A stretch of 64,000 nucleotides of DNA, from the NCBI GenBank assembly GCA_965119685.1, contig OZ221971.1:1302001-1366000 (forward strand), in the 5' to 3' direction. The translations under genes and the position numbers were made by a program. Below, piece by piece: positions 1 to 10,300 of this stretch (positions are counted from its first letter, which is position 1; every line of letters starts with the position of its first letter). The stretch comes from Merdibacter sp965119685. Its GTDB lineage: Bacteria; Bacillota_I; Bacilli_A; Erysipelotrichales; Erysipelotrichaceae. The notes under the pieces were generated by a model. That model did not search any database. It worked only from the letters and a program-made list of their open reading frames with translations, and was not told the origin of the DNA.

Positions 1-1
1 C

Positions 2-817
2 GAAGTGTTGAACGAAAAGCCTCTACCTGAAAGCAGCGAAAATACTATTCCAAAAGACAATGGAATTCTATTGGAACACGTTAGTTACAGTTACGACGGC
101 GAGAAAAATGCCCTCAATGATGTGTCTCTTTCCATAAAGCCGGGACAGACAGTCGCATTGGTAGGCGCGTCCGGCAGCGGCAAGACAACGCTTGCAAATA
201 TTGTCACAAGGTTTTTCGATCCGCAAGAAGGGTGCATACGGATAGGGGATATTGATATACGCGACATTCCCAAAGAGGCATTGATGGATAAGGTGTCCTT
301 TGTATTTCAAAATAGCCGTCTGATTAAAGCGTCTATATTGGAAAATGTCCGTATGGCAAAGCCGGGCGCTACACGTGAGGAAATCATTCATGCTCTGGAA
401 AGTGCACAGTGCTTGGATATTATTGAAAAATTGCCAAACGGCATAGATACGGTGATTGGGACAAAAGGCGTTTACCTGTCTGGCGGTGAACAGCAAAGAA
501 TAGCGATTGCTCGTGCAATTTTAAAAAATGCGCCTATTCTGATTCTTGATGAAGCGACCGCGTTTGCCGATCCTGACAATGAAGTGCGCGTACAACAGGC
601 TTTATCTGCGCTTTCAAAGGGAAAAACTGTCATTATGATTGCACACAGGCTATCCTCAATCACGGACGCAGATTGCATTTATGTACTGCAAGACGGTAAG
701 GTTGTCGAAAGCGGTACGCATAGTCGATTGATTGAAAAAAACGGCATATTTGCAAAAATGTGGCAGGATTATTCCGAAGCGGCAGAATGGAAGATTACAA
801 AGGAGGTAAACGTATGA
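2..817 (+). CDS. ABC transporter, ATP-binding half (5'-truncated by window edge)
   Basis: This is the C-terminal ATPase part of an exporter-type ABC protein. Visible motifs are Walker A (GASGSGKTT), the signature LSGGEQQ, Walker B (ILILDEAT) and the switch histidine in MIAHR. The reading frame is open to the first base of the window, so the gene starts upstream and probably carries a six-helix membrane domain there. It ends in an ATGA overlap with the next gene, which suggests translational coupling and a heterodimeric exporter. Base composition is more AT-rich than most of the window, which hints at acquired DNA. The substrate cannot be told. Confidence 0.9.
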   Translation, partial: EVLNEKPLPESSENTIPKDNGILLEHVSYSYDGEKNALNDVSLSIKPGQTVALVGASGSGKTTLANIVTRFFDPQEGCIRIGDIDIRDIPKEALMDKVSFVFQNSRLIKASILENVRMAKPGATREEIIHALESAQCLDIIEKLPNGIDTVIGTKGVYLSGGEQQRIAIARAILKNAPILILDEATAFADPDNEVRVQQALSALSKGKTVIMIAHRLSSITDADCIYVLQDGKVVESGTHSRLIEKNGIFAKMWQDYSEAAEWKITKEVNV

Positions 818-2556
818 TTAAGATGCTGCAAAGACGCTTTGCGTTATCAAGACAGGGGGCAATCGATTTGATCAAAGGCTGTATCGCCTGCGTTATACAG
901 GATATATCCTTTATGCTCCCTGTCGGACTCCTCTATTCCTTTGTTATTGATACCATGAATGGGAATGTGAATGGAAGTCGTATTGCTTTTTATGCATTTG
1001 GTATCTTCGTTTGCCTTGCGTTCATATTTATTGCGACTTGGTTTCAATATAACGCCACTTACTTAGCGACTTACGTGGAAAGTGGAGTAAGGCGAATATC
1101 CCTAGCAGAACAGCTGCGCAAAATTCCGTTGTCTTTTTTTGGGAAGAAAGACCTTGCGGATTTAACAAATTCTATTATGGGGGATTGTGCGACACTGGAA
1201 ACTGCATTTTCCCATTATGTGCCCGTATTGGCAGGCTCTCTTATTTCCACGACATTGATTGCAGTTTGCCTTTTTGCTTACGATTGGCGAATGGCGCTTG
1301 CGGCAGTTTGGGTTTTGCCGATCGCATTTACAATCACATTCTTTTCATCACGCATACAGGAATATTTTAACCGTAAATCCGTAACAGCAAATGTCGCGCT
1401 TGAAAGCGGCGTACAGGAGTGTATTGAATGTTTGCAAGATTTAAAGGCGAACAATGCGGAAGAAAGCTACCTGAAAGAGCTTAACAAAAAAATTGACTAT
1501 GCAGAAAAGCGGCATATTTTAACAGAGATTGGGACTGCCCTTTTTGTTGTTTCCTCTACGCTGATATTAAAGTTTGGGATTGCTACGGTTGCGCTTGTAG
1601 GTTCTGCGCTGCTGATTCGTGGAGAGATTGATGTTCCATTGTTCTTTATGTTTTTGCTTGTAGCTTCAAGGCTGTATGCTCCGCTTGAGGGGGCATTGCA
1701 AAATCTTGCTGCGGTAATCTCTACCAAAACGAATATAAACCGCATGAATGAAATTCTTGACCAGCCTGTTCAGACAGGAAGCAGGGTAATGACAAACCAA
1801 GGTTATGATATTGTATTTGACCATGTGGGCTTTGCTTATAATACGGGAAAAACTGTATTGAAAGATGTTTCCTTTACGGCTAAGCAAGGGGAAGTTACCG
1901 CATTAGTCGGACCATCCGGCGGAGGCAAAACGACGGTGTCGCGTCTTGCTGCCCGGTTTTGGGATATAAACAAAGGGAAAATTACTGTCGGCGGTATGGA
2001 TATATCAAAAATAGAGCCGGAGACCTTACTATCCCTGTATTCTATCGTATTTCAAGATGTAACGCTGTTTAACAACACCATCATGGAGAATATCAGAATT
2101 GGCAGAAAGGACGCAACCGACGAAGAAGTGATTGCAGCGGCAAGACTTGCAAATTGTGAAGAATTTGCAAAAAAACTCCCGGACGGTTATAACAGTATGA
2201 TCGGTGAAAATGGCTGCGAACTGTCCGGCGGAGAAAGACAACGAATTTCAATCGCCCGCGCTTTTCTTAAAAATTCCCCTATCATCTTACTTGACGAAGC
2301 AACGGCAAGCCTTGATGTGGAAAATGAAACATTGATACAGAGCGCTTTATCAAGACTGATAAAAGATAAGACCGTACTTGTGATCGCTCACCGTATGCGT
2401 ACCGTCAGAGGCGTTGATAAAGTGGTTGTGCTTTCAGAGGGTTCTGTTGCTGAACAGGGAACGCCGGAACAATTGATCAAGACAGGCAAAATTTACCCCT
2501 ATATGGTAAAGCTGCAAATGATGAGCAAAGATTGGGGCATTTCGCGCGGCTATTGA
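814..2556 (+). CDS. ABC transporter, fused membrane domain and ATPase
   Basis: This 580-residue protein has an N-terminal six-helix exporter domain (about residues 20-310) and a C-terminal ATPase with Walker A (GPSGGGKTT), signature LSGGERQ, Walker B (IILLDEAT) and the H-loop IAHR. I chose the ATG at 814 because AAAGGAGG lies just upstream and the ATG overlaps the stop of the preceding gene. It should form a heterodimer with the product of that gene in the cytoplasmic membrane. Paired half-transporters of this kind export or import small molecules or siderophores. Nothing here fixes the substrate. Confidence 0.92.
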   Translation: MIKMLQRRFALSRQGAIDLIKGCIACVIQDISFMLPVGLLYSFVIDTMNGNVNGSRIAFYAFGIFVCLAFIFIATWFQYNATYLATYVESGVRRISLAEQLRKIPLSFFGKKDLADLTNSIMGDCATLETAFSHYVPVLAGSLISTTLIAVCLFAYDWRMALAAVWVLPIAFTITFFSSRIQEYFNRKSVTANVALESGVQECIECLQDLKANNAEESYLKELNKKIDYAEKRHILTEIGTALFVVSSTLILKFGIATVALVGSALLIRGEIDVPLFFMFLLVASRLYAPLEGALQNLAAVISTKTNINRMNEILDQPVQTGSRVMTNQGYDIVFDHVGFAYNTGKTVLKDVSFTAKQGEVTALVGPSGGGKTTVSRLAARFWDINKGKITVGGMDISKIEPETLLSLYSIVFQDVTLFNNTIMENIRIGRKDATDEEVIAAARLANCEEFAKKLPDGYNSMIGENGCELSGGERQRISIARAFLKNSPIILLDEATASLDVENETLIQSALSRLIKDKTVLVIAHRMRTVRGVDKVVVLSEGSVAEQGTPEQLIKTGKIYPYMVKLQMMSKDWGISRGY

Positions 2557-2700
2557 GTGAATGATATGCCTTCGATACAAGGCAAAACAAAATTGAAAAT
2601 GCGAAATAGCAAACTGTAAACTTTCTTCGGTATTGCCTGAAATGCAGAGATAAACCCCTTATTGGGGGGCGGGGTTCTGCTGAGTAACCATGTGAAGATA

Positions 2701-2746
2701 AAAAACAGAGAGTTGATCACTTTTGCAAGTGATGAACTCTCTGTTT
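2701..2746 (+). terminator. long terminator hairpin after the ABC pair
   Basis: Two arms of about 19 bases (2704-2722 and 2727-2746) pair almost perfectly around the loop TTGC. A run of five A precedes the stem and a short T run follows it, so it may terminate in both directions. I see no gene in the rest of 2557-3004; short open frames there lack start signals and family resemblance. Confidence 0.7.
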
Positions 2747-3004
2747 GCAATTCATGACTGTCAGTATCAGTCACCATTTGTTGGAAAGACTTCCTTATCA
2801 CTGTAAAATCAATAGGCATGAGAAATGGAGTGCTCTATCGTTAGCGTTTTCAGCTGACTTTAAGGGGACGCTTCATGCGCCGGTTGGGTTTTTCAATGTG
2901 TTCATGGCTTTGTGGCAAAAGGGTTTCGGATAAAACCGATCATCACCTAAACTGCCTCTTGAGCAGTGTGCGCATGAAAAACAGCGGAGAATCTGCTTTC
3001 CTTT

Positions 3005-3535
3005 TTATCTGATGATGTGATGCAACCGCCGCATCACAGCGGCAGCCGCCGCGATCTTGAGCAGATCCCATACGAGAAAAGGGATGACACATAGGGAGAG
3101 CACGCCGAAGAGGGAAATCGTTTCCCCGCTTTGTATATACAGACAATAAAACCAGAGCGTGCCGCATGCATAACAGAGCAACAGCGCCGCCAAGCAAAAG
3201 AGAAAGAAGCGCACAGGGCGTTCTTCCCAAAAACGCTGGGTGCCCCACAGCCAAAGCGCACTCAGCAAAAAGCCGAAGATGTAGCCGCCGGTGGTGCCAA
3301 ACAGCACGCTGAACCCGCCGCGAAATCCGGCGAATACCGGTAAGCCGAAGGCCCCTAACAGCAGATAGACGAGAATGCTGATGCAGCCGCGCTTTGCCCC
3401 AAACACGCCGCAGATCAAAAAGACGGCGAAGGTTTGCAGGGTGAAAGGAACGCTGGCCGGAATGGATATCCAGGAACAAACTGCAATGCACGCCGCACTC
3501 AGTGCGCAGATTGCTAAATCTTTCGTTTTTAACAT
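3005..3535 (-). CDS. bioY: BioY, biotin ECF transporter S component
   Basis: This 176-residue, strongly hydrophobic protein has about six membrane segments. It matches the BioY family in its opening (ALSAACIAVCSWISIP), in PFTLQTFAVFL, in LLGAFGLPVFAGFRGG and in GTTGGYIFGFLL. BioY is the substrate-binding subunit for biotin and works with a shared energising module (two ATPases and EcfT), which is not in this window. I chose the ATG at 3535 because GGGAGGT lies just upstream; the longer open frame has no such site. No biotin-synthesis genes are nearby, which fits biotin uptake by an auxotroph. It is transcribed alone from its own promoter. Confidence 0.92.
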   Translation of the reverse strand: MLKTKDLAICALSAACIAVCSWISIPASVPFTLQTFAVFLICGVFGAKRGCISILVYLLLGAFGLPVFAGFRGGFSVLFGTTGGYIFGFLLSALWLWGTQRFWEERPVRFFLFCLAALLLCYACGTLWFYCLYIQSGETISLFGVLSLCVIPFLVWDLLKIAAAAAVMRRLHHIIR

Positions 3536-3565
3536 AAATGACCTCCCGTGATGACACAGGAGCTT

Positions 3566-3594
3566 ATTATAGCAGACAATACTTTGATAATCAA
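3566..3594 (-). promoter_or_regulatory. bioY promoter with overlapping palindrome
   Basis: On the minus strand TTGATT (3589-3594) and TATAAT (3566-3571) are separated by exactly 17 bases. The -35 box lies in the perfect inverted repeat TTGAT-T-ATCAA, which could be an operator, for example for BirA. That role is inference. Confidence 0.7.
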
Positions 3595-3666
3595 TGTATT
3601 TTTCAGTTGGGAATGATGCGGCGGGAGAGGAAGGCACTTCCTATGAGGATCATCCGTTCAAGCGAT

Positions 3667-3693
3667 AAAAAAGGCTTTCTGCAATGAAAGCCC
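3667..3693 (-). terminator. terminator of the peptidase/S-component operon
   Basis: On the minus strand GGCTTTC, the loop ATTGCA, GAAAGCC and then six T form a standard intrinsic terminator. It lies 25 bases beyond the stop of the S-component gene. Confidence 0.85.
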
Positions 3694-3716
3694 ACATTGT
3701 ATGACAAGCGCGTCTG

Positions 3717-4313
3717 TTACAGCGTCTTGTGCTTGAGCACCGCGTGCACGGCGAGAGCGGTGATGGCGCCGACGATCGCTTCGGCAACGGAATTGACTCC
3801 TACGGTCGTCATCAGCAAGGCGACGATCGTATTGCCCAGCACGGCTTCATAAGGTTCCTTGAAGAAAAGCCAGATGCCGCCTAATACGCCGATCGTGTTG
3901 ATGAGCGCTCCCGCTAAACCGCCGCAAAACGCCGCTGCCTGCCCATGGCGATCCGACAGCTTTTCATATATCCAGCCGCTGCCATAGCCCAAAGCGATGC
4001 GGGGAACGAAGGCGATTAAAAGGCTGGTCCAGCTGCCTGTTACCCCACCCATGGAGAAAAACGGGGTGAAGCAAAAACTGGTGATCGAGGGCTGGAAAGT
4101 CGCGTTATAAAACGAGCAAAAGCCCATGACAAAGCCCAGCGCCGCGCCATAGCGTTTGCCTAACGCCATCGCACAGATGATGACGGGGATGTGCAGCATC
4201 GTGATGCTCAAAAAACCGACGCGCAGAAAACCTAACGGTGTGAAGGAGAGGACGACCTCAATCGCCAGCAGCATGGAGAAGAGGACCATCTTCTTCGTTT
4301 TTTTGTTTCTCAT
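3717..4313 (-). CDS. ECF transporter S component (PanT/COG4684-like)
   Basis: This 198-residue membrane protein has about five to six hydrophobic segments. The stretch FLSITMLHIPVIICAMALG followed by GKRYGAALGFVMGF is typical of the ECF S-component family PF12822/COG4684, which includes proposed pantothenate transporters. It binds a small vitamin-like substrate and needs the shared ECF ATPase module. It follows the P1-peptidase gene by 30 bases and shares a terminator with it, so the two form an operon. Pantothenate is one guess because P1-family enzymes include beta-peptidases and pantothenate contains beta-alanine. The substrate is otherwise unproven. Confidence 0.8.
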   Translation of the reverse strand: MRNKKTKKMVLFSMLLAIEVVLSFTPLGFLRVGFLSITMLHIPVIICAMALGKRYGAALGFVMGFCSFYNATFQPSITSFCFTPFFSMGGVTGSWTSLLIAFVPRIALGYGSGWIYEKLSDRHGQAAAFCGGLAGALINTIGVLGGIWLFFKEPYEAVLGNTIVALLMTTVGVNSVAEAIVGAITALAVHAVLKHKTL

Positions 4314-4343
4314 ATCGCAAATTCCTTTCTACTGCCGTTCTTG

Positions 4344-5303
4344 TCAGATACGGCGTAATGAAGCAGCGCTCGCTAAACCGTAAGCGGGTTTTGCACAGAT
4401 CACTGCGTTGTTGATGGCTTTTCCCATGACATGGACAGCGAGGGCGCCGACGGTATCGGGCAATGCTTCCACCTCGCCGCTTGCCAAGGTGAAGATCGTA
4501 TCGCCGTCGCTCATCGTATGCACCGGGAAGATCGCATCCGCATAGCCGTTGTGGGCGATGGAAGCGATTTTGGCGCATTGGCTCTTAGTCAGCTTGGCGT
4601 TGGTGATGATACAGCCGATCGTCGTATTGCCCATTGGCAGCGTATCGCCCGCATGCATCTGTTCCATCACTTGCAGCGGATCGAGAATGCGATGATCCTT
4701 GCAGACACCGGCCAGATATGCGCGGGTATCGACGTCGCGGACGTTGCCGCAGGCGTTGACGGCGACGACTGCACAAACCTGTAAATTGCCGCACTGTATG
4801 CCATACATCCCCTGTCCGGATTTCATCGCGTATTCCGCTCCTAACAGCTTGCCGACGCTGGCTCCGGTACCGGCGCCGTAGTTTCCGCAGGTAAAGATAT
4901 TTTGCTCACTGGCCTTGCAGGCCGCGTAGCCCATCTTCGCATCCGGACGGATAGAACCGTTACCGACACACAGGTCGAACAGGGAAGCTCCGCAGACGAT
5001 GGGGACATGCTGATCGGCGATCGCAAAGCCGCAGCCCTGCTCCTCCAAATAACGCATGACGCCGCCTGCCGCATCTAAGCCGAAAGCGCTGCCGCCCGAT
5101 AGGACGACGGCATGGATTTGCTGAACCATGTTCTTGGGATGCAGCAGATCGGTCTCCCGTGTCGCCGGACCGCCGCCGCGCACATCGACGCCTGCGCTCA
5201 TTCCCTGTTTGCAGAGAATGACGGTACAGCCGGTTGCGTTGACTTCATCCTGCGCCTGTCCGATTTGAATCCCTTTGATCTGTGAAACGCTGATCTCTTT
5301 CAT
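4344..5303 (-). CDS. P1-family peptidase (DmpA / beta-peptidyl aminopeptidase-like)
   Basis: This 319-residue enzyme belongs to the DmpA/BapA family of self-processing N-terminal nucleophile hydrolases. Family marks are GIQIGQAQD, GCTVILCKQG, VLSGGSAFGLDAAGGVMRYL and, near the middle, MGNTTIGCIITNAKLTKSQ, where the expected cleavage is before the nucleophile in the NTTI segment. Such enzymes release N-terminal amino acids, some of them beta-amino acids, from short peptides or amides. The ATG at 5303 follows GGAGGAGCGAAC; the longer frame upstream overlaps a leader with terminators and is not coding. It heads an operon with an ECF S component, which suggests scavenging of a peptide-like or vitamin-like compound. 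Confidence 0.85.
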   Translation of the reverse strand: MKEISVSQIKGIQIGQAQDEVNATGCTVILCKQGMSAGVDVRGGGPATRETDLLHPKNMVQQIHAVVLSGGSAFGLDAAGGVMRYLEEQGCGFAIADQHVPIVCGASLFDLCVGNGSIRPDAKMGYAACKASEQNIFTCGNYGAGTGASVGKLLGAEYAMKSGQGMYGIQCGNLQVCAVVAVNACGNVRDVDTRAYLAGVCKDHRILDPLQVMEQMHAGDTLPMGNTTIGCIITNAKLTKSQCAKIASIAHNGYADAIFPVHTMSDGDTIFTLASGEVEALPDTVGALAVHVMGKAINNAVICAKPAYGLASAASLRRI

Positions 5304-5478
5304 GTTCGCTCCTCCTTGTCCGGCATAAAAAAAGCTGCCTTGGCAGCACAGAAAAAAACATCCGTCCACAGACGGGAGTTCACTCTTTTCAAGTGCTGTT
5401 TCCGCTGAATACAGCCTTGGAATGTGTTTGCTTCTTCTGTGCAGCTTCCTTGAATGGAATGCCACCGTGATTATCATA
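5304..5478 (-). promoter_or_regulatory. structured leader with two tandem terminators, class unassigned
   Basis: On the minus strand an extended -10 box (TGC then TATGAT, 5473-5478) precedes about 160 bases of leader before the peptidase ATG. The leader holds hairpins GCTGT/ACAGC and CACT/AGTG. Then come CCGTC-TGTG-GACGG with a U run (5352-5375) and GCTGCC-AA-GGCAGC with seven U (5327-5347). Two intrinsic terminators directly before a start codon imply transcription attenuation by a riboswitch or a protein. I could not match it to FMN, TPP, lysine, THF, SAM or T-box consensus features. Confidence 0.6.
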
Positions 5479-5660
5479 GCACACGGCACAAAAAAACGAA
5501 AGGGGAAATGACAGCGATCAAGATATTTGGTATTCACCAGTGAGAGATGGGAAGACGAGGGGCAGAAAACGCTTGTAAGCGAGGGCGGCAAAACAACTTT
5601 TTTCAAAATTGTTAGGGAGAAAGCAAAAGGCGAGCGTATAAGCAAGGTGAGGAGAGGACG

Positions 5661-7238
5661 ATGGCAAATGGGGAGCGTGCGAGATATGTGTTGATCCATG
5701 TGATCGGCGAGGGCGGCATGGCGGTCGTGGAACTGGTGTGGGATACTCGTGACGCCTGCCGCTGTGTGCGCAAACGGGCGAAGAAAGGAAATGTGCAGGC
5801 GGCAAAGAGCGTTGTTGACGAAGGGATGTTGTTACAAAGTCTGCATCATCCGCTGCTGCCGCAGGTGAAAGCGATCATGGAGGAAGAACACGCGTTTGTG
5901 ATGGAGTACATCGAGGGGGCGTCGTTGGCGAAACGCTTATCTGTGCATGGGACGTTTGGGGATGTGCAGATCATTGCATGGGGCATCGCTCTTTGCGAGG
6001 TGCTTTCCTATCTGCATGCACAGACACCGCCGATCATCTATCGGGATATGAAACCGGACAACATCTTGCAGACACAAGAGGGAAACCTCGTTTTGATCGA
6101 TTTTGGCGCTGCCCGCCGCTATCGTGCGAATCGCCAAGGGGATACCTGCCTGCTTGGGACGAAGGGCTTTGCAGCGCCGGAACAATACGGCGGCATGGGA
6201 CAAAGCGATGTGCGAAGCGACGTCTATGCGCTGGGGGCAACCCTCTATCAGCTGTGGGACAAGCAGGGGAATCCGCGCTTAGCGCGTATCTTAAGGCGTG
6301 CTGCCAGCTATGCGCCAAGTGATCGCTATGAGAGCTGTGAAGCGATGCGCACGCAGCTGCAAAAGTTACAAAAAGCGCGTTTTGCACGGTGGAGGCCGCA
6401 GTCTCCTTTGTTTTATGGACTAGCCATAACGCTGAGCCTGTGTCTGGGCGTGGCCGCTTTATACCAGCGTTATGATCAGCGGCTGCGCTATCGGCAGCTG
6501 TTGGAAAGCGCCGTATGTGCGCAGGGTGAGGAGAGCTGGTTCTATTGCATGGAGGCGATGGCGGTGGATGCGCAGGCCAAGGAAGCCTATCTCTTGCTGA
6601 TATGGAAATTTCGTGAGGATGCGCACTTTGATTTGCAAGAGGAGGTGGTGTGGAAACAGCAGGCGGAGCCGCTGCTGATGCAGCAAGTCAATGCCCCCTC
6701 TGTCGGACAGGTCGCTTACGCGCTGGGAGAGCTGTATTGGTATTGCTATGGCGATGGCATTGACCAAGAACCCGCACCCGCAGCGATGATTGCGGCGATT
6801 CCTTGGTTTGCCATGGCACAGGCGCATCTGCCAGAGAATTCCCCGCTGTATCAGCATGCGCAGATCTATCAGGCGATCGGCAGCTTTTACCGTGAGATTG
6901 TCGTCAAGGTGCGCACATCGCGGGAGCAGGGCAGCTATCGGGAATGCCTTTGGCAGTGTGTGCGGTTACAAGAGGAGATGTCGCAATGGGAGATGGCGGA
7001 TACACAAATGCGTTTGCAGGTGTATCAGATGACCTATACGCTGATCGGCGATTATCTTTGGGAGCTGAAGGCGGATGGCGTCAGTGAGGTATGGCTGAAA
7101 GGGATTCTTTCGAGAAGCGATGCGCAGATTGCCGCGTTATCAGCGGATTCGGAAAGGGAGCAGGCAAGCAAGCAGCAGCTGCTTTCCAAGCAAAAGACAC
7201 TGCAAGCGCTCATTGAAAACGCGTATGCTTCCTCGTGA
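5661..7238 (+). CDS. membrane Ser/Thr protein kinase with extracytoplasmic domain
   Basis: This 525-residue protein starts with a Hanks-type kinase domain (about 1-250). It has glycine loop GEGGMAVVEL, probable catalytic lysine K38, catalytic loop YRDMKPDNIL, DFG in LIDFGAARRY and GTKGFAAPEQYGG in the activation segment. One membrane helix follows (SPLFYGLAITLSLCLGVAAL, about 253-272), then about 250 helical residues outside the cell that resemble TPR-like repeats rather than PASTA domains. The ATG follows GGAGAGGACG. It sits 131 bases before a giant Ig-like surface-protein gene on the same strand, and no phosphatase gene is adjacent. The substrate is unknown. Confidence 0.88.
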   Translation: MANGERARYVLIHVIGEGGMAVVELVWDTRDACRCVRKRAKKGNVQAAKSVVDEGMLLQSLHHPLLPQVKAIMEEEHAFVMEYIEGASLAKRLSVHGTFGDVQIIAWGIALCEVLSYLHAQTPPIIYRDMKPDNILQTQEGNLVLIDFGAARRYRANRQGDTCLLGTKGFAAPEQYGGMGQSDVRSDVYALGATLYQLWDKQGNPRLARILRRAASYAPSDRYESCEAMRTQLQKLQKARFARWRPQSPLFYGLAITLSLCLGVAALYQRYDQRLRYRQLLESAVCAQGEESWFYCMEAMAVDAQAKEAYLLLIWKFREDAHFDLQEEVVWKQQAEPLLMQQVNAPSVGQVAYALGELYWYCYGDGIDQEPAPAAMIAAIPWFAMAQAHLPENSPLYQHAQIYQAIGSFYREIVVKVRTSREQGSYRECLWQCVRLQEEMSQWEMADTQMRLQVYQMTYTLIGDYLWELKADGVSEVWLKGILSRSDAQIAALSADSEREQASKQQLLSKQKTLQALIENAYASS

Positions 7239-7369
7239 ATCTATGTGATCAAAGCGGGAACGAAAAGAAATAAAAGGGGGATGAATGGAATATGCGGATG
7301 GAAAAGCACGGCGCTTTCTCATAAAAGGTGCGCATAAGAAAGGGATATGAAAAAAGAGAGGGTGAATGG

Positions 7370-10300
7370 ATGAGGAAAGAAATGCGCTGGAAAAAAGCGC
7401 TGACACTATGGCTGACGATGTTGTTGCTGATGAGTACGCCGTTATCCGCATTGCATGCATTAGCAAATGAGGGGATGAACGATGCGCAGGGGGAGAGGGA
7501 GACAAATACGGGTGTTTTGCCTGCATCATCGCTTATCATCGACGCTGTCCGTTATGAAAAGGAATGGACGAATCAGGCATTGTCAGTTTATGTCGACGCC
7601 CATGGTGTGGGGCAGGAGGCGCTGTATTACGCTTTGGATGGGGAGGAGCTGCATTGGCAGAAGGAACCGTTGTTTACGATTGAGGAAAACGGTACGTATG
7701 TGTTTTTGGTCAACGATCAGCCACAGCGAGAGGGCAGCGTATGGCTGAGGGTGCAGATTTCCTGCATCGATCAAACTGCACCGCAGGCGGTGTGGCAGAC
7801 GTATGATTTTGCATGGTGCGAAACGCTCATGTTACAGGCGGAGGGGAGCGATGCGGAAAGCGGCTTATGCGATGCCCCCTACAGCTTTGATGAGGGGAAG
7901 AGCTGGCAGAAGACACCGATGTTTTTCGTGAGAGAAAATGGGACCTACACGGTGTGGGTGAAAGACTGCGCCGGCAACATCGGACAATCGTCGATCACGG
8001 TTTCTAACATCGATCGCGAAGCGCCGACGCTGAAAGAAGGGGAAATCGTGCGTTTTACACAGGCATCGTCCATACTGCCAACGGAGGTCGTACACTGTCT
8101 TGGCTTTGGCAGCTATTTCTCTGATTTGCGCGTTACGGTGCCCTATGAGGATGACGCCAGCGGTTTACAATGGGTCAAGCTGCTCGATGCCAATCAGAGG
8201 GTATTGGCGAAAGAGGAAGCCTCTGGCAAAACAGGAGAGGTAGTTTTACAGCTGCCGGCGTCGGCGTATGCACAGTCGTTTGCATTGCCGCTGTCGCTTT
8301 GCCTGCGCGATCGTGCGGGACATGAGCGTGAGATTGTTTTGAACAAGGACAACACCAATCTGCGCTCATTACAGGAGATGGTCGTAGAAGCGATCAAACC
8401 CAAGATTGATGTGCATACGCAAGGCGAGGGGAGGGTAGAAAACGGTGTGTACCATCATCGCGGGGAGCTTCGTATGACGATTGTGCTGAGTGATGAAGAT
8501 GCAGGGTTACAAAGTGCACAGGTGACGCTCAACGAACAGCGCATCTACGCCGCCCGCTGGCTGGATGATCAGCGAAAGGAGGCGGTCATCTCCTTGGATG
8601 AGGAGCAGCTGCGCGATAAGGAAGGAGAAAACCGCCTGTTGATTACGGCCGTAGATCATGCGGGCAATGTGCACCGGGAATACCTGCGTTTTTATCAGGA
8701 TACGAAAGCGCCCAAGATCATCGCTGTGCGTGTGAACGATGAAAATGTTTTAGGGGAAGATGAGAGCCGCTCGCTGTTTGTTGATGACCCCGCTTGGCTG
8801 TCCATACAGGTGCTGGAAGAAGACAGTCCGCCCACTTGGGTGGAGATAACGATGGAAACCACGGATGGGGCAATGAAGTCCAAACAGAGAATCGAGACAG
8901 ATGCGCAGGGGATGGCGAGAATGGCGCTGCCCGTTTCCTTTAAAGGAACGCTGACCCTTAGTGCGTCAGATGCTATGGGCAATCGCAGTGAAACTGTATC
9001 TACGGTGCGAATCATTACGGAATCTGTCACAGATCATGAGCAGCACGCCGAAACCGATTTGCTGTTACCATCCGCTAGTGCCATAGACGCCCAAGGACTC
9101 CCTTTATACGGAAAGGCGATGACGGCGCAGCTGCACTTGGCGGATGCGCATAACGGCATTCATGCGCTGACATGGACGCTGACGAGCAAAGAGGGCGCCG
9201 TATGCAGACAGGGAGCATTGTCGTTTGCGCAGACAGAAGCGTTAAAGGTCGGAGATGTATTGGAAGTAAACGGCGTTATATGGACGATCAAGGCGATGGA
9301 ACAATCGATGGTGACGGAGATACAGGGACAAATTGTCTTATCGAAAGAGGGCAATGCGCAGCGTCTGACGCTGGAATGGAGCGATCATGGCGGGCATTCC
9401 AGCAGTGAGAGCGTTTGTTTCAGCATCGATCAAAGCGCTCCCCAGCTTGCGGCGGATCACGCGCAGGGCTATTACAAGGAAGCGTTCCCGCTGGTCTTAC
9501 AGGTCACTGACGCCAATTTGAGCGAAACGGTCATTGAGGTACAGCTCATCAAGGACGGTGAGGTTTACGCACCGGCCCTGGATTGGCAAAAGGCGGGTGA
9601 GACTTGGCAGACAACGCTGACGATCACGCAGGACGGCGCGTATGAAATGACGGTTTGCGCAGAGGACCGCGCGGGACATACCCGAAAAATCTATCGTACA
9701 TGGGTGTTGGATACGTACTCGCCGCAGCTGACACTGCACATGGACACGCGGCTGCATAGCGGGTATCTCAATCATCCTGCAACCGCTATGCTGTATGTGA
9801 AGGAGAAGTTCCTCGATTTGGCGAACATCCGCATCGTCACTGAAACGGGTAGCCTGCCGATAGAGAAGGGGGAATGGACAAAGCAGGGCGAGACATATCG
9901 CCTGCGGCTGTCCTTTACACAGGAGGGGAATTATCGCTTTTATGTGACAGGGGAAGATCGCGCCGGCAATACCGCCGTCCTCCCGATGCAGTCCTTTACG
10001 CTGGATGCGAGCGCGCCTGCGCTCAGCATACTGGGCGTTTATGACAAAGCGCACCTCAAGGGAGAGCTGCCTGTTGAAATTCGCAGCAGTGATCTTCATC
10101 CCTCATCTCAGCCTCTGCATATTCTTTTACGTTCGCAGCAGGGCGCGTATCAGGCGAGTGTCGAAGCAAAAAGCGTGAGCGAGGGAGTCGCACGCTTCTC
10201 TTTGACGCGAGATCTCTTGGCAGAGGCGGGCGTGTATGTGCTGGAGGTGATGGCAGAGGATGCGGCAGGCAATCAGACGCTAAAACAGGTGAGCTTCACA

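Noticed and set aside
2550..2819. 89-codon minus-strand ORF after the ABC pair
   Set aside because: It passes through the long terminator hairpin and shows no family similarity.
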